Shown here in pieces: positions 48,052 to 56,461 of a stretch of 64,000 bases of DNA. A program made the position numbers and the translations under genes. The stretch is taken from positions 186,001 to 250,000 of the forward strand of contig NZ_LNYZ01000001.1 in the NCBI RefSeq assembly GCF_001468065.1, in the 5' to 3' direction. Origin of the DNA: Legionella steigerwaltii. Its GTDB lineage: Bacteria > Pseudomonadota > Gammaproteobacteria > Legionellales > Legionellaceae. Positions within the stretch are counted from its first letter, which is position 1. Every line of letters starts with the position of its first letter. A model generated the notes under the pieces. It had not been told where the DNA came from. It was given only the letters and a program-made list of their open reading frames with translations, and did no database searches.

Positions 48052-49332
48052 TTAACTCACTAGAAAAAATATGACAAAAACAATACTTAATATGAAGAGC
48101 AACAAATTAATTTTTTGTCGTGTTAACAGTTTTAGCAGAGTATAAAGAATAATACCTCCACCAATTCCATCGGCAATCGATGCAGTAAAGGGAATCATCA
48201 TGATCGTAACCATACAAGGCGCTGTTTCACTAATATCTTTCAATTTCATATCAGTGAGATGTTTCATCATACAACACGCTACATAAAGAAGCGCAGGGCC
48301 TACCGCAAAATTAGGGATCATTCGCGCTAAAGGCGAGAAAAATAGCATCAAGATAAAACCGATTGCAATGACTATTGCAGTGATGCCACCACGGCCACCT
48401 GCTTCAATACCCGCTGCAGATTCAATATATGGGGACGTACTGGCTGAGCCCAGCAATCCTGCCACAGCAGAAGCTGCTGCATCTGCTGTTAAACAGTTAC
48501 TCAGTCGTTTCGCATAGTTTTCTTGTTGTTTGAATACAGATGGATTCAATAACCCAATCAGTGTTCCTGTTGCATCAAATACAGCAATTAAGAAAAAAGT
48601 AAATGTTGCCTTGATGGCGAGAACAGTATTTAGACCAGAAAAGTCGAGTTTTAAAAAAGTAGCCTGCATGGAAGGGGGCATAGAAATTAATCCTTGCCAG
48701 GTAGATAAACCCATGAACAAACTTAAAATGCTAATACCAAGTATCCCGAGAATAATAGCCCCTGGTATTTGAAAATAATCCAGAATAAGTATCAGAAGAA
48801 AACCTAAGAAAAATAATCCACTTTCGGGACGATTGATTTCGCCAAGACGCATTAAATTGTGATTATCCGCGATAATAATTTGATTATTTTGTAAGGTAAT
48901 TAACGCAATTAACAGACTAATTCCTATTAAGATTGCAATTTGCAAATTATAGGGAATTGCTTCGATTAAAAGTCGTCGCAGGCTAGTGAGTGAAATTAAA
49001 AAAAATAAAACACCAGACAGAAACACAATGGTTAAGGCTTGTTGCCAAGGTATTCCCATTCCTTGCACAACCGTATAAGAAAAGAAGATGTTTAAAGCCA
49101 TGCCAGGAGCAATGCCAATGGGGGTGTTAGCAAATAGCCCTGCGAGTAAACAAGCAAAGGCGGTAATAAGACAGGTAGCCGTAAATACTGCTCCCTGATC
49201 CATTCCTGCGTCATGAAGGATGCTTGGATTAATGAAGGCGATATAGACCATGGTTAAAAAAGTGGTAATCCCTGCAATGATTTCAGTTCTTAAAGTAGTG
49301 TCTTTAAGAAAATAGGATTTTAACCGTTCCAT
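48052..49332 (-). CDS. AzgA-type purine (hypoxanthine/guanine) permease
   Basis: From MERLKSYFLKDTTLRTEIIAGITTFLTMVYI the length is 426. Upstream codons to 49395 form a less likely extension. It has about 12 hydrophobic segments. The family motifs are IFINPSILHDAGM-like at the start, LFANTPIGIAPGMALNIFFSYTVV in helix 3, and SASTSPYIESAAGIEAGGRGG in the core. This is the PbuG/YicO/AzgA group that imports adenine, hypoxanthine or guanine with protons. Exact purine not determined. Confidence 0.9.
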   Translation of the reverse strand: MERLKSYFLKDTTLRTEIIAGITTFLTMVYIAFINPSILHDAGMDQGAVFTATCLITAFACLLAGLFANTPIGIAPGMALNIFFSYTVVQGMGIPWQQALTIVFLSGVLFFLISLTSLRRLLIEAIPYNLQIAILIGISLLIALITLQNNQIIIADNHNLMRLGEINRPESGLFFLGFLLILILDYFQIPGAIILGILGISILSLFMGLSTWQGLISMPPSMQATFLKLDFSGLNTVLAIKATFTFFLIAVFDATGTLIGLLNPSVFKQQENYAKRLSNCLTADAAASAVAGLLGSASTSPYIESAAGIEAGGRGGITAIVIAIGFILMLFFSPLARMIPNFAVGPALLYVACCMMKHLTDMKLKDISETAPCMVTIMMIPFTASIADGIGGGIILYTLLKLLTRQKINLLLFILSIVFVIFFLVS

Positions 49333-49463
49333 AGTATTCGATTCCCCTATTAAAAACATTCTTCTCAGTAATGCAGTACTATTAGTATTAACCATAACAA
49401 AAATTTGATTTAAAGTATCTACGGCTTATGTAATTATTTGAGAGAAAAGAAAGACTTAATAGT

Positions 49464-49531
49464 AGACTGGGTTATTGTGACCCAACATTAGAGAAATTTT
49501 TAAATTATTTGTTGGGCCAAGGCCCAACTAC
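49464..49531. repeat. Family C short palindromes, paired
   Basis: CTGGGTTATTGTGACCCAAC is followed after about 20 bases by GTTGGGCCAAGGCCCAAC. Both are palindromes built on TTGGG/CCCAA. The same words recur at 52933-52954 and 54290-54315, all in the accessory stretch. Confidence 0.7.
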
Positions 49532-49613
49532 TAGGCGTATTCATATCAACCCATTGTTCGTGTCGCTTATCTACAGATCAGGATAATAATGTTGTTTAAA
49601 CAGGTAATTTAAT

Positions 49614-49882
49614 TTATTTTTCTAATCTTATTGCATAAACATCTGTTGTACTTTGACCCTGATGAAAGAAAGAATAAGTTTTAATTTCCTTTGTATTAGC
49701 TCGCATGGAAAATCTATGACCTTCAATATGCGGAACACTTTTGACCGCTTCTTTTATCCTCAGGGGGCCATGCTTCGCGTATTGCTTGCAGATAAGCATT
49801 AATTATATCTCGTTTTTTGGGGACGTTCTTTAGCATAAGTAGCAAGATTTTGAAAATATTTGCTGTCGATTAAGATGTTCAA
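49614..49882 (-). pseudogene. Possible frameshifted gene remnant
   Basis: An open 61-codon piece (49614-49799) ends in HRFSMRANTKEIKTYSFFHQGQSTTDVYAIRLEK and starts among shifted fragments. In the other two frames, the stretches KYFQNLATYAKERPQKTRYN and NAYLQAIREAWPPEDK read like coding sequence upstream of it. Together they suggest a small protein broken by at least two shifts. I do not recognise the family. Chance open frames in AT-rich DNA could also give this, so confidence is low. Confidence 0.35.
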
Positions 49883-50043
49883 TTATGTTTCTTTGGTGTT
49901 AAAGCAATATTAAGTGGTAATTCCTAATCGGATTGATTTGTATTCCAGGAATTGGTATTAAAAAATGAGAATTAGTAAAATTGATTTTTTTGCTTTATGA
50001 AACAAAGTCATAAGTGTTTAGAAGCATCTCAATTTGTATTTAT

Positions 50044-51765
50044 CTATATAGCTGGTGTTAACTTTTTCGTCATGCGATAGTTTGTAAATATAATGCCGTG
50101 CAGCTCTTTATTTTGAATTGCCTCAGTAATATACCCTTGGCTCTCGAAAAATGGTTTTGCTGTAATGCTGACGTCTGAAAAAAGTTTAGGTATACCTAAG
50201 GCCATCGCTGTATGTTCCCGAGCTTCTAATAAGGCTTTACCAATTCCTTGTTTTTGATAGTCCTTATGTACATATCCTCGATTAAGGTAACCATTTTGTT
50301 CCATATCTGAAAATCCAATAATTTTGCTGCTTTCTTTATCAATGGCTACAAAGCTATGGTTCCTATTGAGAGATTCTCGCCATTTGGATAAATCGGGATT
50401 CTGAGGAGCCCATGCATCAAGTTGCTCTTGTGTATAATCTTTGCAGTTGACATAGTGGACTGTATCGTAGAAGAGTTGGTAGATTGCCGCTTCATCGCCT
50501 GGCTCAAAAGCTCTAATATAAAATTTTTGATCCGATGTTTTAAAGGCAGGATAAAACTCGAGTGGTTTCGTATCAGTCCAAAGTTTCTTAATCTCAAGGA
50601 GTATGTTTTCTGACATTTGTTTTAAGTGAGGCAGTAAATTATTTTGGGAGGCGACATGAATAAATGCTTGCAAACGCGATAAAACTCTTGGCCTCACCCA
50701 ATTTTCTTCGGTGTTCCATAATGAATTTTCAGGCAGAGGTCCTGATGGACCCACTCTGTCTTTCTCTAGAGTTGAATTAAGAAAATGGAGTGTTTGTTGC
50801 AATAACCAGAACCCACAAGCTTCCGTATAGGCTTTAGCATAAGCCAAATCATCTGATGCTGCTGGAATTGTTCGTTTGAGTTCTTCTCGATAAATAATCT
50901 CTAGAGGGGTTATGACCTCCTCAGGTATGGCTTTGGCACACCAACACGTAGGCATGCTCATTCTAAGATAAGTACCATCCAATAGTGCATTGCGTACAAA
51001 AGCCCATTCAAAATCTATGAGTTGCAAATCACGTGTCTCTTCATGGTCAAAAACATTATCCGGACAAATATCCCCATGAGTTAAAACAGTAAATGGGCCG
51101 GGTTTAAGTAAAGACTCAATCAGTGAGGTAGATTCATTAATGCATTCTGTTGTTAAAGGTAGATTGAGTTTTTTATTAATTGCGTGCAATTTTTCGAGTA
51201 AATCAGTACGAGTGAAGTCTAAATCTTCTTGCAGTGTTTCGGCGTTGCCATGAATTCCATTTAAAATAGCTTCATAGAGCGCTGTGTTAGCAAAACTTGC
51301 TGCATGAAAACTTCCTAATGCCTTCATGAAACGTCTTAAGGCAAGAATCGCTTTATCCCGATAGGGACGTGTTAATGCGTCAACTAAACTTACATGCTGC
51401 TTCCCTAAATCTTCAATCAGAATAAACCGATGTTCTTTATCACCACCATAAAAGCGTGGAACATTATGCATGGTTTGATGAATTTGATTTGCAAACTCGA
51501 GACCTGCCCAATCGCGAGCAAATCGTGCGTATGCGTCTTGATCATCGGATTCTGACTTTTCAGGTAATGATTGTTTGAAAATAATGCTTTGGGGGATAGA
51601 GCTCGATTCACTTTTAAGCATGATTCGTAACACAACATTTCGACGTTCTGGTTCACTTAAAAACTGCAAGGAATCAATTTCAACTTTTGCCATAAAAAGT
51701 TGCTGAAGCATTTGGGTTACTTTTTGTAGGATCTCCGGATTGATTGTTTGTTGTTGTGTACTCAT
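50044..51765 (-). CDS. APH-type phosphotransferase fused to GNAT acetyltransferase
   Basis: 573 residues in two parts. The N-terminal kinase-like domain (1-400) carries HGDICPDN (His230, Asp232, Asn237) and LIDFEWAF (Asp251). These are the Brenner and DFG-like motifs of aminoglycoside or choline kinase-like enzymes. The C-terminal domain (415-573) is a GNAT acetyltransferase with the acetyl-CoA loop QKQGIGKALLE and a terminal FFESQGYI segment. The order is kinase then acetyltransferase, opposite to the AAC(6')-APH(2'') resistance enzyme. Substrate is unknown. The gene directly follows an AAC(6')-like gene (12-base gap), so the pair may form an operon for modifying a small molecule. Confidence 0.8.
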   Translation of the reverse strand: MSTQQQTINPEILQKVTQMLQQLFMAKVEIDSLQFLSEPERRNVVLRIMLKSESSSIPQSIIFKQSLPEKSESDDQDAYARFARDWAGLEFANQIHQTMHNVPRFYGGDKEHRFILIEDLGKQHVSLVDALTRPYRDKAILALRRFMKALGSFHAASFANTALYEAILNGIHGNAETLQEDLDFTRTDLLEKLHAINKKLNLPLTTECINESTSLIESLLKPGPFTVLTHGDICPDNVFDHEETRDLQLIDFEWAFVRNALLDGTYLRMSMPTCWCAKAIPEEVITPLEIIYREELKRTIPAASDDLAYAKAYTEACGFWLLQQTLHFLNSTLEKDRVGPSGPLPENSLWNTEENWVRPRVLSRLQAFIHVASQNNLLPHLKQMSENILLEIKKLWTDTKPLEFYPAFKTSDQKFYIRAFEPGDEAAIYQLFYDTVHYVNCKDYTQEQLDAWAPQNPDLSKWRESLNRNHSFVAIDKESSKIIGFSDMEQNGYLNRGYVHKDYQKQGIGKALLEAREHTAMALGIPKLFSDVSITAKPFFESQGYITEAIQNKELHGIIFTNYRMTKKLTPAI

Positions 51766-51777
51766 ATTATTAAACCT

Positions 51778-52311
51778 TTATCGTAACGTTTTCATCAGAA
51801 GCAAATAATCTTTATCTTCGCTATACCCAGTGCGTTTAAATCCTGCTTTTTCATAGCAGCGAATTGCATGGTAATTATTAATTTCAGGATCAACAGCAGC
51901 AGCACGGAACGTGTTAGGTAGGCTTTCTGTAAAAATATCTAAGATCTGTTTACCTAATCCTTTACCTCGATGATCACTTGCTGCAATAAAGAGATCCAAG
52001 CCAACCAATTCATGCGGCTGATATATATGAAATAAAGAATTCCTTGTATCCAAAATACCTTCAGGAAAATGATCTTTGAAGGAATAATATTGAATAAAAC
52101 CTATCGCTTGTTTCTCTAAGTAAATGATAAAACTAGGGACAATATCATTACCATGAATTCTCGGTAAGTACTTCTTCTTAATATTTTCAAGTGACCAGAC
52201 CTTATTACGAGCATACCATTGATTAATGGTGGGTTCCTGAAACCAACGATAAAGAAGGATGATATCCTGTTCATGTAAAGGTTTAAAATTGAGCGATTCG
52301 AGATGATTCAT
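51778..52311 (-). CDS. AAC(6')-like GNAT acetyltransferase
   Basis: 177 residues. The acetyl-CoA loop reads DHRGKGLGKQIL and the end has NNYHAIRCYEKAGFKRTG, much like AAC(6')-I aminoglycoside acetyltransferases. The N-terminal FKPLHEQDIILLYRWFQEPTINQWY agrees too, but also fits siderophore-type acetyltransferases. Activity on aminoglycosides cannot be told from sequence. It lies upstream of the APH-GNAT fusion. Confidence 0.8.
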   Translation of the reverse strand: MNHLESLNFKPLHEQDIILLYRWFQEPTINQWYARNKVWSLENIKKKYLPRIHGNDIVPSFIIYLEKQAIGFIQYYSFKDHFPEGILDTRNSLFHIYQPHELVGLDLFIAASDHRGKGLGKQILDIFTESLPNTFRAAAVDPEINNYHAIRCYEKAGFKRTGYSEDKDYLLLMKTLR

Positions 52312-52335
52312 AATATTATATTTTAATGATGAATT

Positions 52336-52668
52336 TTATTTTTGAATAAGGTTTTTCTTTTTAGGCATCGGCACTTCGAATGCCGTAATCTTAAAGAGAT
52401 GAGTTAACCATTCACCTTCATCCCATAGTTCAGCCGAGATAAATAAATAGGGCTTTGCACCTGGATAAGGGATGCCTTCATTATAGTTAATTATAAATTT
52501 TTTACCAGCATGAGTGGGTTTGACATATAATTGGTCATCGCAAACTAAAGCAATGACTTTGTTGTCGCAATAGATAGCATACTCACCAAACATCTTTTTC
52601 GCATATACACTTCCTGCTTTTGCCGTTTGATCAAGGATAAAATCCACAGTGCTTTTTTTGGAGGCCAT
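52336..52668 (-). CDS. TfoX N-terminal-domain protein
   Basis: A 110-residue single-domain protein: VDFILDQTAKAGSVYAKKMFGEYAIYCDNKVIALVCDDQLYVKPT, matching the TfoX/Sxy N-terminal domain. The C-terminal domain of the full competence regulator is absent. YAKKMFGEY is the family hallmark. Function of stand-alone versions is not known. It lies 24 bases upstream of the AAC(6')-like gene on the same strand. Confidence 0.85.
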   Translation of the reverse strand: MASKKSTVDFILDQTAKAGSVYAKKMFGEYAIYCDNKVIALVCDDQLYVKPTHAGKKFIINYNEGIPYPGAKPYLFISAELWDEGEWLTHLFKITAFEVPMPKKKNLIQK

Positions 52669-52739
52669 TACTCATTCCTATGCTAATCCCGTTTTATTTG
52701 TTCTTAATAATGCCAGATAATTTTTAGTTTAAAAAGTTA

Positions 52740-52932
52740 TCAAAAGATTAAAGCCTGGAGCTGGCTAGTTAAAACAAGCCTAGTTGCATGTAACTGTCTT
52801 TTGATCACATCTCTGCCTGCGCCGTCTCGACGACTTGTTCGCGGGGGGTAGTATTTTAGGGCATTTTCCTGGATCTCGAGGACAAGCCGCGGGATGTCAG
52901 AGAGCAGAGCTGGACTAGGTTTTTCAGCAGGC
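52740..52932. other. Atypical GC-rich segment without a supported gene
   Basis: The stretch around 52800-52915 is richer in G+C than its neighbours (for example cgtctcgacgacttgttcgc). A long minus-strand frame crosses it (52740-53018), but it has no recognisable domain and runs over a family C repeat. I regard it as foreign or degraded DNA of unknown origin. Confidence 0.4.
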
Positions 52933-52954
52933 GTAGGTTGGGCCTTGGCCCAAC
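52933..52954. repeat. Family C short palindrome
   Basis: GTAGGTTGGGCCTTGGCCCAAC, a near-perfect inverted repeat related to the palindromes at 49464-49531 and 54290-54315. Confidence 0.7.
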
Positions 52955-52975
52955 TTTCTTTTAGCTTCGAACAGG

Positions 52976-53211
52976 TTAGCGTGTTATTAATTGAGTACCA
53001 GTGGCAGTGACTTGGCATTTAGAAACATTATCGCTTGCGGCATTGGTAATATAAGCTAGAGTTTCATTGTCGTTAAACACTAAAAAGCGAGAACTACTGC
53101 CTGGAGTAGCGCTAGTAGGCGCGCAATTAATTAAGTTGCCATTTGCATCCACATCAAAACGGGTTACCGTCGGCACCAGTGGTTACCTGGGTAATTCCTT
53201 GGATGGGTCGC
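52976..53211 (-). pseudogene. Beta-propeller repeat remnant
   Basis: The open piece 52976-53176 reads RFDVDANGNLINCAPTSA, then SSSRFLVFNDNETLAYITNAASDNVSKCQVTATGTQL. This is the strand pattern, with the paired Cys and the AYITN motif, of Legionella multi-blade beta-propeller (YncE-like) proteins. Upstream codons in another frame (QGITQVTTGADGN) continue the pattern, so there is a frameshift near 53170. Only about one or two blades remain; a complete family member would be several times longer. Confidence 0.6.
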
Positions 53212-54236
53212 TAACACATTGAACTGACGTTCATTGATGTTAAAGCGGTTTTTTCCAGTTCAGCTCTTTCTGCATCTAAAGCTGTGAGCTCTTTTACTAA
53301 CCCATCATGTTTGAGTTTCTTAGCCCAAATTAGGTGATGAGTTTTGTTAGAAATATCAACTACCTCTCTTTTAATAGCACGAATTTGTTCAACACTAAGG
53401 TTCTCTGTACGACGATAAAACGCATAAAGTTGAACACATATCTTCTCAATTTTTTCTGATTCACTTAAGTTTTCACTTTCAGGTTTTGTGTGGAAATCAA
53501 TCACACAACACTCTGTGACGCGAACGTTGTTCATATGAAAAAAAGACCCTAATGCTCGATAAATAGAGTTGTTGCGAACAAATACAGGGATGAACGGATT
53601 ATCTATGCTCCAGAAACCATCAAGTCTAAGAACACGAATAGCTGCATTATTCTTCACTGCGAGCTTAGCTGCTCCGTCATAGACTCGGTGTGGTTCTTGG
53701 CCTATTTTTGCAAAATTACCTTGAGGGAAAAGTGCGAGGCAACCCTTTTCTCTAAGTACTTTCCCCGCCTTTTCTAATGCTTCGGCATTAGCAGATCGTC
53801 CATCACCGCTTTTTGTTGCCTGTGCTTTAATTGTTATCGCTTGAAACATCTCCATAAAAGAGCGGACACCGGGTATAAAGTTATAAACATCTGTGGCAAA
53901 AATATGAGGTGGTATGCCTTCCATTTTTGAGGCGACAACAGCCCCATCCACGAGACCAGTTCGATGTGGTCCCACTGCAATGATTTGGCCTTCATGGCCG
54001 GTAATTTTTAAATCACCACTTTTTGTATGCAAGAGGTCTGTTGTAACTTTTATTAAACCGGATATTATGCGGGCAGAGCGACTTTCATAGTTAAGGCGAT
54101 TGCGAGACTCAAAGTATCTTGCAAGCAAATACGTTACTGTAACAAGCGCAATAAGTAGGTACAAAAGATTATAAGCACTGGATGCAAAATCATCATTATC
54201 ATTATGTAGATCTAAACGAGAATCAAGTCCGGGCAT
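53211..54236 (-). CDS. PlsC-like acyltransferase with altered HX5D motif
   Basis: 341 residues with one N-terminal membrane segment (22-40). An acyltransferase-like core follows: IIAVGPHRTGLVDGAV (His91, Asp97), then GCLALFPQGNF (169-175), which stands for the FPEG motif of 1-acylglycerol-3-phosphate acyltransferases. Between His and Asp there are five residues where the family has four (HX4D), so activity is uncertain. A C-terminal extension contains charged helices. The start at 54236 has a GGAGT site upstream. The substrate is not known. Confidence 0.65.
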   Translation of the reverse strand: MPGLDSRLDLHNDNDDFASSAYNLLYLLIALVTVTYLLARYFESRNRLNYESRSARIISGLIKVTTDLLHTKSGDLKITGHEGQIIAVGPHRTGLVDGAVVASKMEGIPPHIFATDVYNFIPGVRSFMEMFQAITIKAQATKSGDGRSANAEALEKAGKVLREKGCLALFPQGNFAKIGQEPHRVYDGAAKLAVKNNAAIRVLRLDGFWSIDNPFIPVFVRNNSIYRALGSFFHMNNVRVTECCVIDFHTKPESENLSESEKIEKICVQLYAFYRRTENLSVEQIRAIKREVVDISNKTHHLIWAKKLKHDGLVKELTALDAERAELEKTALTSMNVSSMC

Positions 54237-54289
54237 GTTTATTACTCCTTTAATAACGATACATCAGCCAGAAAATTGTATTCTAGCAG

Positions 54290-54315
54290 GTAGGTTGGGT
54301 TATTTTGACCCAATA
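54290..54315. repeat. Family C short palindrome
   Basis: GTAGGTTGGGTTATTTTGAC followed by CCAATATT; the same words appear at 49464-49531. It lies just upstream of the acyltransferase gene. Confidence 0.65.
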
Positions 54316-54452
54316 TTTATCTTATATGTCTTGTTATAGAGTTACAACAATTAGAGAGTTTGTGTTAAGGAATTCTGTTGTTAATTAGGAGTGTTCCAAA
54401 ATCGGGAAAGACCCAAGTATTAGCCATCTCTTGGGAATAGAGTTGATTTTAA

Positions 54453-54529
54453 TGGTGGCTATGGGTGGACTCGAACCACCGACCTCAGCATTATGAGTGC
54501 CGCGCTCTAACCGGCTGAGCTACATAGCC
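54453..54529 (-). tRNA. tRNA-Met (CAT anticodon, elongator type)
   Basis: A 77-base cloverleaf with CCA encoded. The acceptor pair GGCTATG/CATAGCC is perfect, the D arm reads GCTC...GAGC, the anticodon stem CGGCA/TGCTG encloses CTCATAA with anticodon CAT, and the T arm GGTGG/CCACC holds TTCGAGT. The similarity to E. coli elongator tRNA-Met is strong. The first acceptor pair G-C is complementary, unlike initiator tRNA. It marks the end of an accessory region; tRNA genes are common integration sites. Confidence 0.97.
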
Positions 54530-54738
54530 ACAAGACGCGAGATTTTGTCGTTTTAATGGAAAGTTGTCAAGTCTGTTAACCTATTTTTTTTGGATTTTTT
54601 TCTGATTATTCTATGCTTTTATGTAACTTTATTATCTCTCCTTCAGTAACCACAATAAATACGAGTGCTATACTCAAGAAAAGTGTTAATGCGTTTAAAA
54701 AGAATTGAATACTTTCTTATCAATTAAATGAGTTAATT

Positions 54739-54930
54739 ATGCTGCGATTGAATGATTTAATAATGGCAGTTTTGAGTTTGATTCTACTTTTGGTAGTAAA
54801 TCAATATGTACCTCTAGAGAACTTAATTAATTTACTATTTAATTGCTTGATGATAGTAATCATTATTATTTATTTTATGCAGTTTTTAAATTTAATAAAA
54901 CCTATATTGCCGACACCAAAAATCTTTTAA
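54739..54930 (+). CDS. Small membrane protein
   Basis: 63 residues with two hydrophobic segments (9-24 and 34-52): MAVLSLILLLVVNQYVPLENLINLLFNCLMIVIIIIYFMQFLNL. The V-N-x-Y-(I/V)-P/M plus hydrophobic-helix layout resembles the Thivi_2564 family of short membrane proteins. The ribosome site is weak (ATGAGTTAATT before the ATG). It lies downstream of tRNA-Met, and convergent with the protease gene across a palindrome. Function unknown. Confidence 0.55.
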   Translation: MLRLNDLIMAVLSLILLLVVNQYVPLENLINLLFNCLMIVIIIIYFMQFLNLIKPILPTPKIF

Positions 54931-54967
54931 GCTGAATGGCATGTAGTAGTCTGGGCCTAGTAGTATT

Positions 54968-55053
54968 GTAGCCTGGGTGAAGGCGTAAGCCGTAACCCGG
55001 GTTTACCTATTGTAAATTTCCCGGGTTACGGCTTACGCCTTCACCCAGGCTAC
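54968..55053. repeat. Family A palindrome, copy 7
   Basis: A divergent but highly paired copy: the stem has GAAGGCGTAAGCCGTAACCC and the exact complement on the other side. The changed GGCGTAAGCC core shows that both arms evolve together. Lies between the small membrane protein gene and the convergent protease gene. Confidence 0.95.
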
Positions 55054-55065
55054 ATTTTGAGAAAG

Positions 55066-56457
55066 TTAGATGATCAGTAAATACATAGCGCCTGGCCCAC
55101 GTAATACTTGAACCAATAACTCTTGTTTTTTCTGTTGAGCAATTTGTTGTAATGATTTAACGTCTTTAACTGGAGTTTTATTTGCAGAGATAATAATGTC
55201 TCCAGGTCTTAAACCAGCACGCCATCCTGCACTTGTTTCTGAAGCACCGACGACTTGTACACCGATCACGTTACCATGAGGTGGGGTTTCTTGCTCAAAG
55301 TTTCTCAATCCTAGTCCATACAGGAAAGGATTTTCTGATTGCAGTTTTTGTTCATGAGATTTAATGTCGGTTACGACCGCATCCAGGCTAATTGTCTTGC
55401 CATCACGTTGAACAACCATTTTAACATTTGAACCGACACGTAAGAGGCTGATGGTTGTCTTGACCTGAGTCGCTTGTGTGATTTTTGTATTGTTAATTTG
55501 GGTAATTATATCGCCTGATTTTAAACCTGCACGTTCCGCAGGAGAGTTCGGATTAACTTGTGATACCAATGCACCTTGGAAATCTTCAGGATATCCTAAT
55601 GAATGGGCAAGTTCAGGAGTTAAATGTTGAACAAATATACCCATTAAGCCTCGATGAATTGAGCCAAATTTGATTATTTGCTGGGCAACATCTTTTGCCA
55701 TGTTAATGGGGATTGCGAAACCAATTCCCACATTACCGCCATAAGGAGAAAGAATAGCAGTATTAATCCCAATCAATTCTCCTTTAGTATTAACCAGCGC
55801 ACCGCCAGAATTACCTGGGTTGATTGCGGCGTCAGTTTGAATAAAGTTTTCTACTCCTTCAATATTTAAATCACTGCGTTTTAAAGCACTGACAATACCA
55901 AATGTTGCAGACTGGCTATTACCAAAACTGTTTAAGCCGAAAGGATTACCAATAGCTACTACAAAGTCACCCACTTGCAGTTGATCCGAATCACCTATAG
56001 GCAAGGATTTTAAATTTGTAGCATTGATTTTTAATATGGCTAAATCAGTTTCGCTATCACTGCCAATTAGTTTTGCTTTCAAACGTCGACCATCTTGCAA
56101 AGTAATTGTAACAAGGTTCGCATTACGAATTACGTGATCATTCGTGATGATGATCCCATTTTGCGCATCTACGATAACACCAGAGCCTATGCTTTCAAAT
56201 TTACGCCCTTTTTCAGGAGTTGTATGCTGTGGTTGTTTGTTGTTTTGTGCTTCATCATCATTTCCAGCGCTGCCTGGTGGTGTTGCATTAGCAGGTAAAT
56301 AACCTTGTACTGCAACGTTTACAATCGCAGGCATTATGTTTTTTAAGGCTGGAGCCAAACTGGGCATGGCAGTGGGGGCTGCTTCATTAGCCGCATAAGT
56401 TAATGAGGCCGTTAAAAGAAGCAGGGTACTTATAATGAATTTGATATTTTTTATCAT
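55066..56457 (-). CDS. DegP/HtrA-family periplasmic serine protease
   Basis: From MIKNIKFIISTLLLLTASLTYA the protein has 463 residues: a signal peptide, trypsin-like domain with His (NDHVIRNA), Asp (DSETDLAILKI) and Ser (AAINPGNSGGALV), then two PDZ domains (around 265-360 and 375-460). ATG at 56457 has AGGA upstream, four bases after the preceding gene. A longer start at 56481 would overlap that gene. It degrades or refolds misfolded envelope proteins. Family members include DegP, DegQ and MucD. In Legionella, DegP-like proteases assist envelope stress survival. Confidence 0.95.
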   Translation of the reverse strand: MIKNIKFIISTLLLLTASLTYAANEAAPTAMPSLAPALKNIMPAIVNVAVQGYLPANATPPGSAGNDDEAQNNKQPQHTTPEKGRKFESIGSGVIVDAQNGIIITNDHVIRNANLVTITLQDGRRLKAKLIGSDSETDLAILKINATNLKSLPIGDSDQLQVGDFVVAIGNPFGLNSFGNSQSATFGIVSALKRSDLNIEGVENFIQTDAAINPGNSGGALVNTKGELIGINTAILSPYGGNVGIGFAIPINMAKDVAQQIIKFGSIHRGLMGIFVQHLTPELAHSLGYPEDFQGALVSQVNPNSPAERAGLKSGDIITQINNTKITQATQVKTTISLLRVGSNVKMVVQRDGKTISLDAVVTDIKSHEQKLQSENPFLYGLGLRNFEQETPPHGNVIGVQVVGASETSAGWRAGLRPGDIIISANKTPVKDVKSLQQIAQQKKQELLVQVLRGPGAMYLLII

Positions 56458-56461
56458 ATTA

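Noticed and set aside
52740-53018. A 92-codon minus-strand frame.
   Set aside because: It runs across a family C repeat and the beta-propeller remnant in a different frame and shows no domain.
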